Assembly: GCF_031085175.1 (NCBI RefSeq) | Contig: NZ_JAVHUY010000006.1 | Coordinates: 211,455-275,454 of the forward strand | Length of the DNA stretch: 64,000 bases | Direction: 5' to 3' | From: Phytohabitans maris | GTDB lineage: Bacteria; Actinomycetota; Actinomycetes; Mycobacteriales; Micromonosporaceae | Shown here: piece after piece, positions 19,418-30,411 of the stretch | Numbering within the stretch: position 1 is the stretch's first letter | How the letters are laid out: every line of letters starts with the position of its first letter | Translations under genes and position numbers: made by a program | Notes under the pieces: model-generated | Databases searched by the model: none | The model's input: only the letters and a program-made list of their open reading frames with translations | Told to the model about the DNA's origin: nothing

Positions 19418-22400
19418 ATGACGGATGGCCTACGCGCACGCCCGGGGCAGGTGCGCCTGCTGGGGCCGGTGGAGCTGGCCGGTCCGGGCGGGCCGGTGCC
19501 GCTCGCCACCGGCGCGCGCCGGCTGCTGGCCGTCCTCGGCCTGCGCGGCGGCGAGATCGTCGGGTGGGGCCAGCTGAGCGCGGCGGGCCTCGACCCGGTG
19601 GCGCTCGACCGCGACGCGGCGGCCCTCGCCGGGGCGCTGGCCCGGGGCGGCCTGCGCGGCGCGCTGCAGACCCGCGCCTCCGGCATGCGCCTCGCCGGGC
19701 GCTACATCGACGCCCTGCGCTACCACGACGAGCTGCGCCGGGCCCGTTCCCGCCGCGGCGCCGGCGACCTGCCCGCCGCGATCGCCCTCTACGACCGGGC
19801 GCTGGCCCGCTGGCGCACCGACACGCCACTCGACGGCATCGCGCTCGCCGGCTGGGCCGAGGCGGAGACCAAGCGGCTCTACGACAGCCGCACCCGGGCC
19901 CGCGAGGAGCGGTGGGACTGCGTGCTGCGCCAGGCCGCGGACGCCGTCCGGGCCAGCGGCGCGCCGGTCGCCGACCGGGCCGCGGTGCTCGCCGGCATCG
20001 AGGCCGCCGAGGTGGCCGAGACGGCGGCCACCGAGCTCGAGGCGGGCGTGGTCAAGCACCCGCTGCGCGAGCGCCGCTGGGAGCTGCTGCTGACCGCGAC
20101 GCTGCTGAGCCGCGGTCGGGCGGCGGCCCGCTCGGTGTACGAGCGCGCCGCCCGCACCTTCGCCGACCAGCTCGGCGTCGAGCCGGGGGAGCGGCTGCGC
20201 GCCCTCGCCGCGGCGGCCGAGCGGGGCGACATCGCCGAGCTGCCCGCCCCACCCCGCCCCGAGCCCCGGGCGCCCCGGCGGGTGGCGGCGCCCCCGGTGC
20301 CGCTGACCAGCCTGCTCGGCCGCGACGCGCTGCTCGACGACATCGCCGCCCGGCTCGCCGCGCACCGGCTGGTCACGCTGGTCGGGCCCGGCGGCGCCGG
20401 CAAGACCCGGCTGGCGATCGCCGCGGCGAGCCACCCAGGTCTCTCCGCGGGGGGCGGGCGGGGCGACGGCCACGAGGCGGTCACCGGCGAGCGGGTGCCC
20501 TGGTTCGTCGACCTGAGCGTCATCGACCGGCCGGAGCGGGTGGCGGCCGCCGTCGCGGAGACGCTCAGCCTGCGCGAGGACCCCGGCCTTGACCCGGTCG
20601 ACGCGATCGCCGAGGAGATCGGGGCGCACGACGTACTGCTCGTGCTGGACAACTGCGAGCACCTCGTCGCCGGCTGCGGCGAGCTGGCCCGCGAGCTGCT
20701 GGCGCGCTGCCCGGGGCTGCGGATCCTGGCCACGAGCCGGGCGCCGCTGCGGGCCCAGGACGAGTCCGTCGTACCCGTACCGCCGCTGCCCCTCCCCGCG
20801 CCCGCCGCCGGTCACACGCTGGCCGAGCTGGCCACACACGCCGCGACCCGGCTCTTCCTGGAGCGGGCACAGGCCCGCTCCGGCCGCCCGGTGCCGGAGG
20901 GCAGCGCCGACGCGGTTGCCCAGCTCTGCGCCGAGCTCGACGGGTTGCCGCTGGCGATCGAGCTGGCCGCCGCGCGCACGCCGCTGCTCAGCGTGCCCGA
21001 GATCGTCGCCCGCATCCGCACCGACCAGCGGCTGCTGCACAGCCCCGACCCCACCACGCCGGCCCGCCACCGCACCGTGGCCGCCGCCGTCGAGTCCAGC
21101 CTGGCCCAGCTCGCGCCGGACGTGCAGCGGTTCTTCGAGCGGCTGGCGGTCTTCGCCGGCAGCTTCGACGCGGCCGCCGCCGACGCGCTGCGGGCCGGCA
21201 CCAGCTCCGACCCGGCGGCGCTCGCCCAGCTCGTCGACGCCTCGCTGATCGAGGAAGACCGGGGCCGCTACCGCCTGCTGATGCCCATCCGCCGGCACGC
21301 CCTGGCCCGCCTGCACGCCGAGGTGCCCGCCGCCCGCACCGCACACGCCGCCCACTACCTGCGGCTGGCCGAGTCGGCCGACGCCGACCTGCGCGGCCAC
21401 GCCCAGGAGGTCGGGCTGGCCCGGCTCCGCGCCGACGCGGCCAACCTGCGCGCCGCCATGGCCTGGCTGGCCGAGGCCCGGCCGACCGCCGTGCCCTACG
21501 GTGACCTGCGGCTGGCGACCGCGCTGGCCATGTTCTGCCGGATCGAGGGGCACTACCGCGAGGCCCACGACTGGCTCGCCGCCGCGCTCGCCCGCCACCC
21601 CCGCGCCCCCTCCCTGCTGCGCGGCGCGGCAGCGGCCGACGCCGCCATGCTCGCGATGCTGCTCTGCGACTACTCCGCCGCCGCCCAGTACGCCGGTGCC
21701 GCCCACGCCGCCTACCGCGCCGTCGGCGACCGCCGGGCCGAGGCCCGGGTGGAGATGATCCTCGGCTCGGTCGCCCGCGAGCGCGCCCAGTACGAGGCGT
21801 CCGCCGCCCACCTCGACAAGGCCGCCGCCATCTACGTCGAGTGCGGCGACGAGCTGGGCGAGGCCCGGGCGGTCCAGCTGCGCGGCTTCACCGCCTGGCT
21901 CGCCGGCGACTTCGACCGCGCCGAGCTGCGGCTGCGCGCCTGCCGCCGCTGGTTCGAGCGGCTGGGCGACGCCGAGGCCGCCGCCTCCGCCCTGATGAAC
22001 CTCGGCGCCGTCGCCCTCTACCGCGGCGACACCGACCGCGCCACCAGCCTGCTCGACGCCGCCCTCGAGCGGTACGCGACGCTCGGCTTCCCCGAGGGCG
22101 TCGGCTGGGCGCACAACCTGCGCGGCCTGGTCGAACTCCGCACCGGCCGGGCCGATCGGGCGGAGGAGCACCTGGCGCTGAGCCTGGCCACCCACCGCAA
22201 GGTCGGCGACCGCTGGCGCACGGCGAGCGTGCTGGAGGCGCTCGCCGAGGTCCACCGCCGCGACGACCCGGCCCGCGCCGCCGAGCTCCTGGCCGACGCG
22301 AGCCGCATCCGCGAGGAGATCGGCGCGCCCGTCCCCGCCTGCGAGCGCCCGGACACCGAAGCCACCGCCGCCGCCCTCCGCGCCGCCCTCGGCGACGCCA

Positions 22401-22438
22401 CACCCCTGCCCGCGCAGGCCCTGCTCCCCCCGATCTGA
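19418..22438 (+). CDS. SARP/AfsR-like multidomain regulator (BTAD, NB-ARC ATPase, TPR)
   Basis: A 1006-residue regulator. The domain order is a weak winged-helix region (residues ~8-90), a BTAD domain (~95-265, ending FADQLGVEPGERLRAL), an NB-ARC/STAND ATPase with Walker A GPGGAGKT near residue 325 and LLVLDNCEHLV near 410, then TPR-like helices from ~680 to ~960. AfsR-type proteins control secondary metabolism or development, with ATP binding and TPR-bound partners gating DNA binding. Here the N-terminal DNA-binding segment lacks the strong SARP pattern, so it may have lost or altered DNA recognition. No biosynthetic cluster is adjacent, so the target is unknown. Confidence 0.85.
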   Translation: MTDGLRARPGQVRLLGPVELAGPGGPVPLATGARRLLAVLGLRGGEIVGWGQLSAAGLDPVALDRDAAALAGALARGGLRGALQTRASGMRLAGRYIDALRYHDELRRARSRRGAGDLPAAIALYDRALARWRTDTPLDGIALAGWAEAETKRLYDSRTRAREERWDCVLRQAADAVRASGAPVADRAAVLAGIEAAEVAETAATELEAGVVKHPLRERRWELLLTATLLSRGRAAARSVYERAARTFADQLGVEPGERLRALAAAAERGDIAELPAPPRPEPRAPRRVAAPPVPLTSLLGRDALLDDIAARLAAHRLVTLVGPGGAGKTRLAIAAASHPGLSAGGGRGDGHEAVTGERVPWFVDLSVIDRPERVAAAVAETLSLREDPGLDPVDAIAEEIGAHDVLLVLDNCEHLVAGCGELARELLARCPGLRILATSRAPLRAQDESVVPVPPLPLPAPAAGHTLAELATHAATRLFLERAQARSGRPVPEGSADAVAQLCAELDGLPLAIELAAARTPLLSVPEIVARIRTDQRLLHSPDPTTPARHRTVAAAVESSLAQLAPDVQRFFERLAVFAGSFDAAAADALRAGTSSDPAALAQLVDASLIEEDRGRYRLLMPIRRHALARLHAEVPAARTAHAAHYLRLAESADADLRGHAQEVGLARLRADAANLRAAMAWLAEARPTAVPYGDLRLATALAMFCRIEGHYREAHDWLAAALARHPRAPSLLRGAAAADAAMLAMLLCDYSAAAQYAGAAHAAYRAVGDRRAEARVEMILGSVARERAQYEASAAHLDKAAAIYVECGDELGEARAVQLRGFTAWLAGDFDRAELRLRACRRWFERLGDAEAAASALMNLGAVALYRGDTDRATSLLDAALERYATLGFPEGVGWAHNLRGLVELRTGRADRAEEHLALSLATHRKVGDRWRTASVLEALAEVHRRDDPARAAELLADASRIREEIGAPVPACERPDTEATAAALRAALGDATPLPAQALLPPI

Positions 22439-22541
22439 CCCGACCGCCGCCCACTCCGCGCGCCCTGGCGAGCTCCTGGAAGATCCAGTTCAAGACAGAG
22501 AGGCGGGCTACCGCGACGCCCGCGGTGGTCCGGACCGTTGC

Positions 22542-22596
22542 GCGGGGTCCCCGGGGAAACGTGGAGCGCAGCGGAGCGTTTCTTTGGGGTGCGTTC
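22542..22596 (-). repeat. Copy 1 of the ~56-bp MKAPQEN-type repeat
   Basis: The blocks GTGGAGCG, AGCGGAGCGTTT and TTGGGGTGC at 22561-22593 match those at 36654-36710 with few differences. There they are on the coding minus strand and form the 5' end of the EI gene. Here no gene is associated. Confidence 0.75.
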
Positions 22597-22827
22597 CCGC
22601 GGCCGCACCCTCCGCGCTTCACAACCGAACCCGCCCACACCGCCCCGCACCCGCAGGTCGGGCCACGACCACCGGACGATTGCGGCGCACCGCGCTGGCC
22701 GCCGCTGATCGCCTACCCGATGGCGGCCGCTCCGCCGGCTTTGTCGCGCCGATTCCGGTCGAACGATCACCGCGCCCCCGCGATCCAGCCGCCCTTCCCA
22801 AGATCGGCGCTGTGAGATCAGCCCACG

Positions 22828-22885
22828 GCGCAGATCGTGGTATCCAACTGCCCCTGGAGGGGCAGCCAAGTACCACGATCTGCGC
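22828..22885. repeat. Family-2 hairpin, copy 1
   Basis: GCGCAGATCGTGGTA (22828-22842) is exactly complementary to 22871-22885. An inner perfect stem, CTGCCCCT/AGGGGCAG, lies between them. Related copies are at 44318-44365 and 63782-63831. Confidence 0.8.
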
Positions 22886-23281
22886 AGAGCCAGCCCGATC
22901 AAGGGCTGGTGCCGTCGCGGCTCAACCCAAACCGGTCCCGCGGACCCGATCGCCACCCTCCGCAGCGGTGCCCGCGGGAAAGCACCCCAATGCGGTCCGC
23001 AGCCGGCACGGACCGGGGCATCAACCTGGTTTCTGTCGCTTCCGCGCGCTCCCCGGAGAGCTTGCGGAGCCGGGGTGATGGTCACAGACGGGGGCGATTT
23101 GTCCTGGTCCGCACCGGCTGGGGAGGCGCACGCACAGACGGGGCAGCTCGAGAGCTTCCCGCACGCACACATCCGCCCGGCCGGGGAGGGGCGCGGAGGG
23201 TGAGGCGCGGGAGCGGCGGCCGGGACCACGGCGGACAGCGCGGTAGCCCACGGCCGAAGCCACCCTTGTTCCGAGACCTCG

Positions 23282-24130
23282 CTAGGCGGTGGGGAACAGG
23301 GACGGGGTGGCGATGCAGGCGGTCCCGACGCGCTTGAAGCCGACCCGGGCGTAGACGCGGGCGATGTCGTCGCTGCCCGCGGAGAGGAAGACCAGGTCGA
23401 CGCCGGTGTCCAGGGCGTGCCGGGCGAGGGCGGCGGTGACCGCCGCGCCCAGGCCGCGGCGCCGGGCGGTGGGCAGGACGGCCACGCCGGCGATCTCGGC
23501 GACGTCGTCGACCCGCTGGAGGATGCCGCTGGCCAGGACGCCCGCCAGCTCCGGGTCGGCGGCCGGTGGTGACAAATATCCCAGTACCGACGCGCGGCGG
23601 CCGGCCTCCATCATGCGCCGCTCGTCGGCGAGCTCGGCCGCGGTCACCGGCAGTACCGCGGCGTCCCGGTCCTCGGGACCGGCCGGTCCGGTCGACGTGC
23701 CGGGCGAGCCGAAGCCGACCGCGCCCACCGCACGGCGCACGGCGACGTCGGTGGCGAACGACGGGGTCGCCGGGTCCAGGAAGCGGACGTCCGCGCCCGG
23801 GGGCGTGACCAGGGCCGACGGGTCCAGCACCAGCAGCGGCGCCTCGAGGACCGCCAAGCCCGCGGAACGGGCCACGGCCAGTAGGTCCGGGGTAACCTCG
23901 TGTACCCACTCGAACGCCTCCGGTGCACCGATAGCGCGCTGCCTCGCCCGAACCGAGGTAATGTCGGCGGCGGAAGGCGGTTCGTGGGCGCCCAGGCGGG
24001 GGCGCGCGTAGAACGGCCAACCCGGTCCGTCACGGACGAAGAGCACGAGTCCCCCGAAGTCCTCGGTGTGCGCACCGTCCCTGGGTACGGCGTCGTAGAA
24101 GCGTTCCAGCCGTTCGAACAGTTCAGTCAC
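23282..24130 (-). CDS. GNAT-family N-acetyltransferase
   Basis: A 282-residue protein whose C-terminal half carries the GNAT acetyl-CoA site: VAEIAGVAVLPTARRRGLGAAVTAALARHAL (motif A, R-R-x-G-L-G) near residue 215, then VFLSAGSDDIARVYARVGFKRVG (motif B). The N-terminal ~130 residues are variable and may be a second, degenerate GNAT fold. The start is GTG at 24128-24130. It diverges from gltB with 117 bp between. The acceptor substrate is unknown. Confidence 0.8.
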   Translation of the reverse strand: MTELFERLERFYDAVPRDGAHTEDFGGLVLFVRDGPGWPFYARPRLGAHEPPSAADITSVRARQRAIGAPEAFEWVHEVTPDLLAVARSAGLAVLEAPLLVLDPSALVTPPGADVRFLDPATPSFATDVAVRRAVGAVGFGSPGTSTGPAGPEDRDAAVLPVTAAELADERRMMEAGRRASVLGYLSPPAADPELAGVLASGILQRVDDVAEIAGVAVLPTARRRGLGAAVTAALARHALDTGVDLVFLSAGSDDIARVYARVGFKRVGTACIATPSLFPTA

Positions 24131-24247
24131 GTGTGATCAATCTCCGCTGGTGGAGTTCAGGAACCCCTAACGTAGACTCGAAGGACTCAGCAGGGCCGAC
24201 GTCGTCCCGATCTATCCCACGTAGCGCGAGCGACGACAGGAGGCCCG
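24131..24247 (+). promoter_or_regulatory. gltB promoter region
   Basis: A -10 element TAGACT lies at 24173-24178. A -35 is not convincing; TGGAGT at 24151 is the nearest candidate. The leader would be about 63 nt and contains GGAGGCCC just before the GTG start. I see no clear GlnR site. Confidence 0.4.
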
Positions 24248-27200
24248 GTGGTTCATCCGCACCCTCAGCGCACCTCCGAAGGGCTCTACGACCCGGCGTA
24301 CGAGCACGACGCCTGCGGCGTGGCCTTCGTGGCGGATCTGGCGGGCCATCGTTCCCACGACGTCGTCGCCAAGGGCCTCTCGGCGCTGTGCCGGCTCGAC
24401 CACCGGGGCGCCCGCGGCGCCGAGCCCAACACCGGTGACGGCGCCGGCATCATGCTGCAGGTGCCCGACGAGTTCTTCCGGGCCGTGGTCGACTTCCCCC
24501 TCCCGCCCCCCGGGCAGTACGCGGCCGGCCTGGTCTTCCTCCCGCACGACGAGGAGGAGGCGGCCCGGGCGGTCCGGGTCCTGGAGAAGTACGCGCTGGT
24601 GGAGGGTGCCGACCTGCTGGGCTGGCGGGACGTGCCGGTCGACCCGAGCGACCTGGGCGAGACGGCCGAGGCGGCCCGCCCGCGGATCCGGCAGGTGTTC
24701 CTCGCCGCGCACCGGCTCACCGACACCCCGGAGGGTCCGGCGGGCAGCCCGCTGACCGGGCTCGACCTCGACCGGGTGGCGTTCTGCGTGCGCAAGCAGA
24801 CCGAGCGGGAGAGCGCCGAGCGGGGCGTCGCGGCGTACTTCCCGTCGCTGTCGTCGCGCACGATCACGTACAAGGGGATGCTCACGCCGGCGCAGGTGCC
24901 CGCGTTCTTCCCCGACCTGGCCGACGAGCGGGTCGCCAGCGCGATCGCGCTGGTCCACTCGCGCTTCTCGACCAACACGTTCCCGTCGTGGCCGCTCGCC
25001 CACCCGTACCGGTTCATCGCGCACAACGGCGAGATCAACACCATCCGGGGCAACAAGAACTGGATGAACGCCCGCGAGGCGCTGCTCGCCTCCAGCGCGA
25101 TCCCGGGCAACCTCAAGCGGCTCTTCCCGATCTGCACGCCGGACGCCTCCGACGCGGCGAACGTCGACGAGGTGCTCGAACTGCTGCACCTGGCCGGCCG
25201 GAGCCTGCCCCACGCGATGCTCATGATGATCCCGGAGGCCTGGGAGAACGACCCGGACATGGAGCCGGCGCGGCGCGCGTTCTACCGCTTCCACGCCAGC
25301 CTGATGGAGCCGTGGGACGGCCCGGCCGCGGTGGCGTTCACCGACGGCACGGTGGTCGGCGCGGTCCTCGACCGCAACGGCCTGCGCCCCGGCCGCTGGT
25401 GGCAGACGAGCGACGGCCTGGTGGTGCTCGGCAGCGAGGCGGGCGTGCTCGACCTCGACCCGGCGACCGTGGTGGCCAAGGGGCGGCTCCAGCCGGGGCG
25501 GATGTTCCTGGTCGACACCGCCGCCGGCCGGATCGTGCAGGACGACGAGATCAAGGCCGAGCTGGCCGCCGCCCAGCCGTACGACGAGTGGCTGCACGCC
25601 GGCCTCATCGACCTCGCCGACCTGCCCGAGCGGGAGCACATCGTCTACACGCACGACTCGGTGCAGCGGCGGCAGCAGACCTTCGGATACACCGAAGAGG
25701 AGCTGAAGATCCTGATCGCGCCGATGGCGCGCACCGGCAACGAGCCGATCGGCTCGATGGGCACCGACACGCCGATCTCGCCGCTCTCCACCCGCCCCCG
25801 CCTGCTGTACGACTACTTCCACCAGCTCTTCGCCCAGGTGACCAACCCGCCGCTGGACGCGATCCGGGAGGAGCTGGTCACCAGCCTCCAGTCCACGATC
25901 GGCCCGGAGGGCAACCTGCTCGACCCGGGACCGGCGAGCTGCCGGCAGATCGTGCTGCCGCACCCGGTGATCGACAACGACGAGCTGGCGAAGATCCTCT
26001 CCGTCGACGCCGACGGTGACCTGCCGGGCTTCAAGGCGGTCCGGGTCTCCGGGCTGTACCCGCTGCGCGACGGCGCCGCCGGCATCAAGGCGCGGCTCAC
26101 CCAGATCTGCCGCCACGTCTCCGAGGCGATCGAAGACGGCGTGCGCATCCTGGTCCTTTCCGACCGCGACAGCAACGCGACGCTGGCACCCATCCCGTCG
26201 CTGTTGCTCACCGCGGCGGTCCACCAGCATCTGGTACGCGAGCAGACCCGCACCCAGGTGGCGCTGATCGTGGAGAGCGGCGACTGCCGCGAGGTGCACC
26301 ACGCGGCCGTGCTGGTCGGATACGGCGCGGCGGCGGTCAACCCGTACCTGGCCTTCGAGACGGTCGAAGACCTCATCGCGACCGGCGCGCTGCCCGGCAT
26401 CGAGCCGGCCACCGCGGTCCGCAACTACGTCAAGGCGCTCGGCAAGGGCGTCCTGAAGATCATGTCCAAGATGGGCATCTCCACGGTCTCGTCGTACTGC
26501 GGGGCGCAGGTCTTCGAGGCGGTCGGCCTCGACGCGCGGCTCGTCGAGCGCTACTTCGCCGGCACGCCCGGCAAGATCGGCGGCGCCGGGCTCGCCGAGA
26601 TCCACGAGGAGATCAAGGCCCGTCACGTCCGCGCCTACCCGCTGAACGAAGCGGAGCGGACACACCGGCGCCTCGACGTCGGCGGCGAGTACCAGTGGCG
26701 CCGCGAGGGCGAGGTGCACCTGTTCAACCCGGAGACGGTCTTCCTGCTGCAGCACGCCACCCGCAGCCGGCAGTACCAGGTCTTCCAGAAGTACACGTCC
26801 ACAGTGGACAAGCTAGCGACCGAGGCCGGCTCGCTGCGCGGGCTCTTCACGCTCCGCACCGGGGTCCGCCCGCCCGTCCCGATCGACGAGGTCGAGCCGG
26901 TCAGCGAGATCGTCAAGCGCTTCGCCACCGGCGCGATGTCGTACGGCTCGATCTCGGCCGAGGCGCACGAGACGCTCGCCGTCGCGATGAACCGGCTCGG
27001 CGGCAAGTCCAACACCGGCGAGGGCGGCGAAGACGTCGAGCGGCTCCACGACCCGTCCCGCCGCTCCGCCGTCAAGCAGGTCGCGAGTGGACGGTTCGGG
27101 GTCACGAGCGAATACCTCGTGAACGCCGACGACCTCCAGATCAAGATGGCCCAGGGCGCCAAGCCCGGCGAGGGCGGCCAGCTCCCCGGCAACAAGGTGT

Positions 27201-28816
27201 GGCCGTGGATCGCCAAGACCCGGCACGCCACGCCGGGCGTCGGCCTCATCTCGCCGCCGCCGCACCACGACATCTACTCCATCGAAGACCTCGCGCAGCT
27301 CGTGCACGACCTGAAGTGCGTCAACCCCGCCGCCCGCGTACACGTGAAGCTGGTCTCGGAGATCGGGGTCGGCACCGTCGCCGCGGGCGTCGCCAAGCTC
27401 AAGGCCGACGTGATCCTGATCTCCGGCCACGACGGCGGCACCGGCGCGTCCCCGCTCAACTCGCTCAAGCACGCCGGCACCCCGTGGGAGCTGGGCCTGG
27501 CCGAGGCGCAGCAGACGTTGCTGCTCAACAAGCTGCGCGACCGGGTCACGGTGCAGGTCGACGGGCAGCTCAAGACCGGCCGCGACGTGATCGTGGCGAC
27601 CCTGCTCGGGGCCGAGGAGTACGGCTTCGCCACCGCCCCGCTCATCGTCTCCGGCTGCATCATGATGCGGGTCTGCCACCTCGACACCTGCCCGGTCGGC
27701 ATCGCCACGCAAAACCCGGTGCTGCGCGAGCGGTTCACGGGCCGGCCCGAGTTCGTGGAAAACTTCTTCGTCTTCCTCGCCGAGGAGGTCCGCGGCTACC
27801 TGGCCGAGCTGGGCTTCCGCTCGCTCGACGAGGCGATCGGCCACGCCGAGCTGCTCGACGTCGCGCCCGCGGTCGACCACTGGAAGGCGCGCGGCCTCGA
27901 CCTGCGTCCGGTGCTGCACATCCCGCGGCTGCCCGAGGGGGCGGCCCGGCGCCGCATCCGCGAGCAGGACCACGGCCTCGACCGCGCGCTCGACAACGAG
28001 CTGATCACGCTCGCCGCGCCGGCTCTGGAGCGCCGCGAGCCGGTCCGCCCGGTGCTCGCCGTCCGCAACGAGCACCGCAGCGTCGGCGCCATGCTGGGTG
28101 GCGAGGTCGCCCGCAGGTACGGCGGCGCCGGCCTGCCCGACGACACGATCGACGTGACGCTGCACGGCACCGCCGGCCAGTCGTTCGGCGCGTTCCTGCC
28201 GCGGGGCGTGACGCTGCGCCTCTTCGGCGACGCGAACGACTACGTCGGCAAGGGGCTCTCCGGCGGGCGGATCGTGGTGCGGCCGTTCAGCACCGCGCCG
28301 TTCGTGGCCGAGGAGCAGATCATCGCCGGCAACACCATCCTCTATGGAGCGACCGGCGGCGAGCTCTTCCTGCGCGGCCGGGTCGGCGAGCGCTTCGCCG
28401 TCCGCAACTCCGGCGCGGTGGCCGTCGTGGAGGGCGTCGGCGACCACGGCTGCGAGTACATGACCGGCGGCACCGTCGTGGTCCTCGGCGGCACCGGGCG
28501 CAACTTCGCGGCCGGCATGTCCGGCGGCACCGCGTTCGTGTGGCGCCTGGACAAGAGCCGGGTCAACCCGGAGCTGGTCGAGCTCGAGCCGCTCAGCGAC
28601 GAAGAGCAGGTCACCCTCCGCACGCTGGTCGAGCGGCACTTCGCGGAGACCGACTCGGCCGTCGCCGAGCACCTGCTCAAGCGCTGGTCCGAGGCGGTCG
28701 AGGAGTTCATCGCCGTCGTACCGCGCGACTACAAGCGCGTCATGGAAGCCATCCGCACCGCCGAAGCCGCCGGTCGGGACATCGACGAAGCGGTGATGGA
28801 GGTCGCTCGTGCCTGA
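24248..28816 (+). CDS. gltB: Glutamate synthase, large (alpha) subunit
   Basis: GltB, with GltD, makes two glutamates from glutamine and 2-oxoglutarate using NADPH. The 1522-residue precursor starts at GTG and has a short propeptide. The amidotransferase nucleophile is Cys23 ([12 protein letters not shown]), exposed after cleavage. The order is a class II glutaminase domain (~23-430), a central domain, the FMN-binding synthase barrel (~840-1210) with [25 protein letters not shown], the 3Fe-4S cysteines Cys1137, Cys1143 and Cys1148 ([12 protein letters not shown]), and the C-terminal beta-helix GXGXG domain. The length is normal for bacterial GltB. It overlaps gltD by 8 bp. Confidence 0.97.
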   Translation: MVHPHPQRTSEGLYDPAYEHDACGVAFVADLAGHRSHDVVAKGLSALCRLDHRGARGAEPNTGDGAGIMLQVPDEFFRAVVDFPLPPPGQYAAGLVFLPHDEEEAARAVRVLEKYALVEGADLLGWRDVPVDPSDLGETAEAARPRIRQVFLAAHRLTDTPEGPAGSPLTGLDLDRVAFCVRKQTERESAERGVAAYFPSLSSRTITYKGMLTPAQVPAFFPDLADERVASAIALVHSRFSTNTFPSWPLAHPYRFIAHNGEINTIRGNKNWMNAREALLASSAIPGNLKRLFPICTPDASDAANVDEVLELLHLAGRSLPHAMLMMIPEAWENDPDMEPARRAFYRFHASLMEPWDGPAAVAFTDGTVVGAVLDRNGLRPGRWWQTSDGLVVLGSEAGVLDLDPATVVAKGRLQPGRMFLVDTAAGRIVQDDEIKAELAAAQPYDEWLHAGLIDLADLPEREHIVYTHDSVQRRQQTFGYTEEELKILIAPMARTGNEPIGSMGTDTPISPLSTRPRLLYDYFHQLFAQVTNPPLDAIREELVTSLQSTIGPEGNLLDPGPASCRQIVLPHPVIDNDELAKILSVDADGDLPGFKAVRVSGLYPLRDGAAGIKARLTQICRHVSEAIEDGVRILVLSDRDSNATLAPIPSLLLTAAVHQHLVREQTRTQVALIVESGDCREVHHAAVLVGYGAAAVNPYLAFETVEDLIATGALPGIEPATAVRNYVKALGKGVLKIMSKMGISTVSSYCGAQVFEAVGLDARLVERYFAGTPGKIGGAGLAEIHEEIKARHVRAYPLNEAERTHRRLDVGGEYQWRREGEVHLFNPETVFLLQHATRSRQYQVFQKYTSTVDKLATEAGSLRGLFTLRTGVRPPVPIDEVEPVSEIVKRFATGAMSYGSISAEAHETLAVAMNRLGGKSNTGEGGEDVERLHDPSRRSAVKQVASGRFGVTSEYLVNADDLQIKMAQGAKPGEGGQLPGNKVWPWIAKTRHATPGVGLISPPPHHDIYSIEDLAQLVHDLKCVNPAARVHVKLVSEIGVGTVAAGVAKLKADVILISGHDGGTGASPLNSLKHAGTPWELGLAEAQQTLLLNKLRDRVTVQVDGQLKTGRDVIVATLLGAEEYGFATAPLIVSGCIMMRVCHLDTCPVGIATQNPVLRERFTGRPEFVENFFVFLAEEVRGYLAELGFRSLDEAIGHAELLDVAPAVDHWKARGLDLRPVLHIPRLPEGAARRRIREQDHGLDRALDNELITLAAPALERREPVRPVLAVRNEHRSVGAMLGGEVARRYGGAGLPDDTIDVTLHGTAGQSFGAFLPRGVTLRLFGDANDYVGKGLSGGRIVVRPFSTAPFVAEEQIIAGNTILYGATGGELFLRGRVGERFAVRNSGAVAVVEGVGDHGCEYMTGGTVVVLGGTGRNFAAGMSGGTAFVWRLDKSRVNPELVELEPLSDEEQVTLRTLVERHFAETDSAVAEHLLKRWSEAVEEFIAVVPRDYKRVMEAIRTAEAAGRDIDEAVMEVARA

Positions 28817-30320
28817 TCCTCAGGGTTTCCTTCGGTACGGGCGCCGGCTTCCCAGCCGGCGCCCGGTCCCGGTGCGCATCCAGGACTGGCGCGAGGTCTA
28901 CCCGTCCGCCGGCGACGAGCTGATCCGCGAGCAGGCCACCCGCTGCATGGACTGCGGCATCCCGTTCTGCCACGACGGCTGCCCGCTGGGCAACCGCATC
29001 CCGGACTGGAACGACCTGGTCCGCACCGGCGGCTGGGCCTCGGCGATCGAGTCGCTGCACGCCACCAACAACTTCCCGGAGTTCACCGGGCGGCTCTGCC
29101 CGGCGCCGTGCGAGGCGGCCTGCGTGCTCGGCATCGCCGGCGGCGAGCCGGTCACCATCAAGCAGGTCGAGGTCGAGATCATCAACCGGGCCTTCGAGAA
29201 GGGGTACGTCACCCCGCAGGCCGTGCCGCCGCCGTCCGGCAAGCGGGTCGCCGTCGTGGGCTCCGGCCCCGCCGGGCTCGCCGCCGCGCAGCAGCTCGCC
29301 CGCGCCGGCCACCAGGTGACCGTGTACGAGCGGGACGACGCGATCGGCGGCCTGATGCGGTACGGCATCCCCGACTTCAAGCTGGAAAAGGAGCACATCG
29401 ACCGGCGCTTGGCGCAGATGACGGCCGAGGGCGTCCTGTTCCGCACCTCCGTCAACGTCGGCGTCGACGTGACCGCCGCTTCGCTGCGCGCCGAGCACGA
29501 CGCCATGCTGCTGGCCTGCGGTGCGCTCGCCGGGCGCGACACGCCCGAGACGCCGGGGCGGCAGCTGCGCGGCGTACACCTGGCGATGGACCACCTCGTC
29601 CCCGCCAACCGCTTCGTCGCGGCCTCAGCCGCGGCCGCCGATGACCCGGCCGCGGGTCCGGTGCCTCCTTCGCCGATCGACGCCAAGGGCAAGCACGTGG
29701 TCATCATCGGCGGCGGCGACACCGGCGCCGACTGCCTCGGCGTCGCCCACCGCCAGGGCGCGGCCGGCATCGTGCAGCTCGACCTGTACCCGCAGCCGCC
29801 GGACGCCCGCGAGGAGGCGCGCGACCCGTGGCCCACCTGGCCGTGGATCCTGCGCAACTACCCGGCGCACGAGGAGGGCGGCGACCGGGTGTTCGCGGTC
29901 GCGGTCCAGGAGTTCGTCGACGACGGCGCCGGCAACGTACGGGCCGTGCGGATCGCCGAGGTGACCGTGGAAAAGGTCGACGGCCGCCGGATGCTCACCT
30001 ACGTGCCCGGCTCCGAGCGCGAGATCCCGGCCGACCTGGTGCTGCTGGCGATCGGCTTCGACGGCACCGAGGAGCAGCCGCTGCTCGACCAGCTCGGCGT
30101 CACCCGCAACGCCCGCGGCGCGATCGACGCCCGCCCCGACTGGCAGACGGCCGACGCCGACGGCATCTTCGTCGCCGGCGACATGCACCGCGGTGCCTCC
30201 CTCATCGTCTGGGCGATCGCCGAGGGCCGCGCCGCGGCGGCCGCCATCCACTCGTACCTGGGCGGCGAAGGCTCCCTGCCCGCGCCGGTCACCCCCGCGG
30301 CCGTGCCGCTGAGCGTGTAG
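28809..30320 (+). CDS. gltD: Glutamate synthase, small (beta) subunit
   Basis: GltD takes electrons from NADPH to FAD and passes them through 4Fe-4S clusters to GltB. The 503-residue protein has N-terminal cluster cysteines in [22 protein letters not shown] and [13 protein letters not shown]. The FAD motif is [21 protein letters not shown] and the NADPH motif is [32 protein letters not shown] closes the FAD site. The start is GTG at 28809, inside the end of gltB, so the two subunits are coupled. A hairpin follows at 30337-30364. Confidence 0.97.
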   Translation: MPDPQGFLRYGRRLPSRRPVPVRIQDWREVYPSAGDELIREQATRCMDCGIPFCHDGCPLGNRIPDWNDLVRTGGWASAIESLHATNNFPEFTGRLCPAPCEAACVLGIAGGEPVTIKQVEVEIINRAFEKGYVTPQAVPPPSGKRVAVVGSGPAGLAAAQQLARAGHQVTVYERDDAIGGLMRYGIPDFKLEKEHIDRRLAQMTAEGVLFRTSVNVGVDVTAASLRAEHDAMLLACGALAGRDTPETPGRQLRGVHLAMDHLVPANRFVAASAAAADDPAAGPVPPSPIDAKGKHVVIIGGGDTGADCLGVAHRQGAAGIVQLDLYPQPPDAREEARDPWPTWPWILRNYPAHEEGGDRVFAVAVQEFVDDGAGNVRAVRIAEVTVEKVDGRRMLTYVPGSEREIPADLVLLAIGFDGTEEQPLLDQLGVTRNARGAIDARPDWQTADADGIFVAGDMHRGASLIVWAIAEGRAAAAAIHSYLGGEGSLPAPVTPAAVPLSV

Positions 30321-30336
30321 CGGCACCCACGCCGGG

Positions 30337-30364
30337 TGACCGGCCCGGCCCGGCGAGCCGGTCA
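30337..30364 (+). terminator. Short hairpin after gltD
   Basis: TGACCGGC (30337-30344) pairs with GCCGGTCA (30357-30364) across 12 nt. It lies 17 bp after the gltD stop and 48 bp before the ATPase gene, so it may separate the two units. Confidence 0.45.
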
Positions 30365-30411
30365 GCGACGGCCAGCCCGGCGCCGTACGCCGGGCGCGAC
30401 AGGGAGAGGGC

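Larger units (their letters stand above)
22439..23281. other. 843-bp gap, repeat-rich, no credible gene
   Basis: Open frames here are Arg/Pro-rich and share no family features. The gap contains a copy of the MKAPQEN-type repeat (22542-22596), GGGCTACCGCGACGCCCG (22507 onward) followed by GGTCCGGACC, and the family-2 hairpin (22828-22885). The same blocks recur near 44217 and 63960, so this is probably a decayed composite intergenic repeat. Confidence 0.6.

Noticed and set aside
22018..23229. Minus-strand frame across the end of the SARP gene and the following gap
   Set aside because: It runs antisense to the TPR-coding region and through repeats; the product has no family features.
24212..26755. 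Large minus-strand frames antisense to gltB and gltD
   Set aside because: They mirror a highly conserved gene pair and encode no recognisable proteins.
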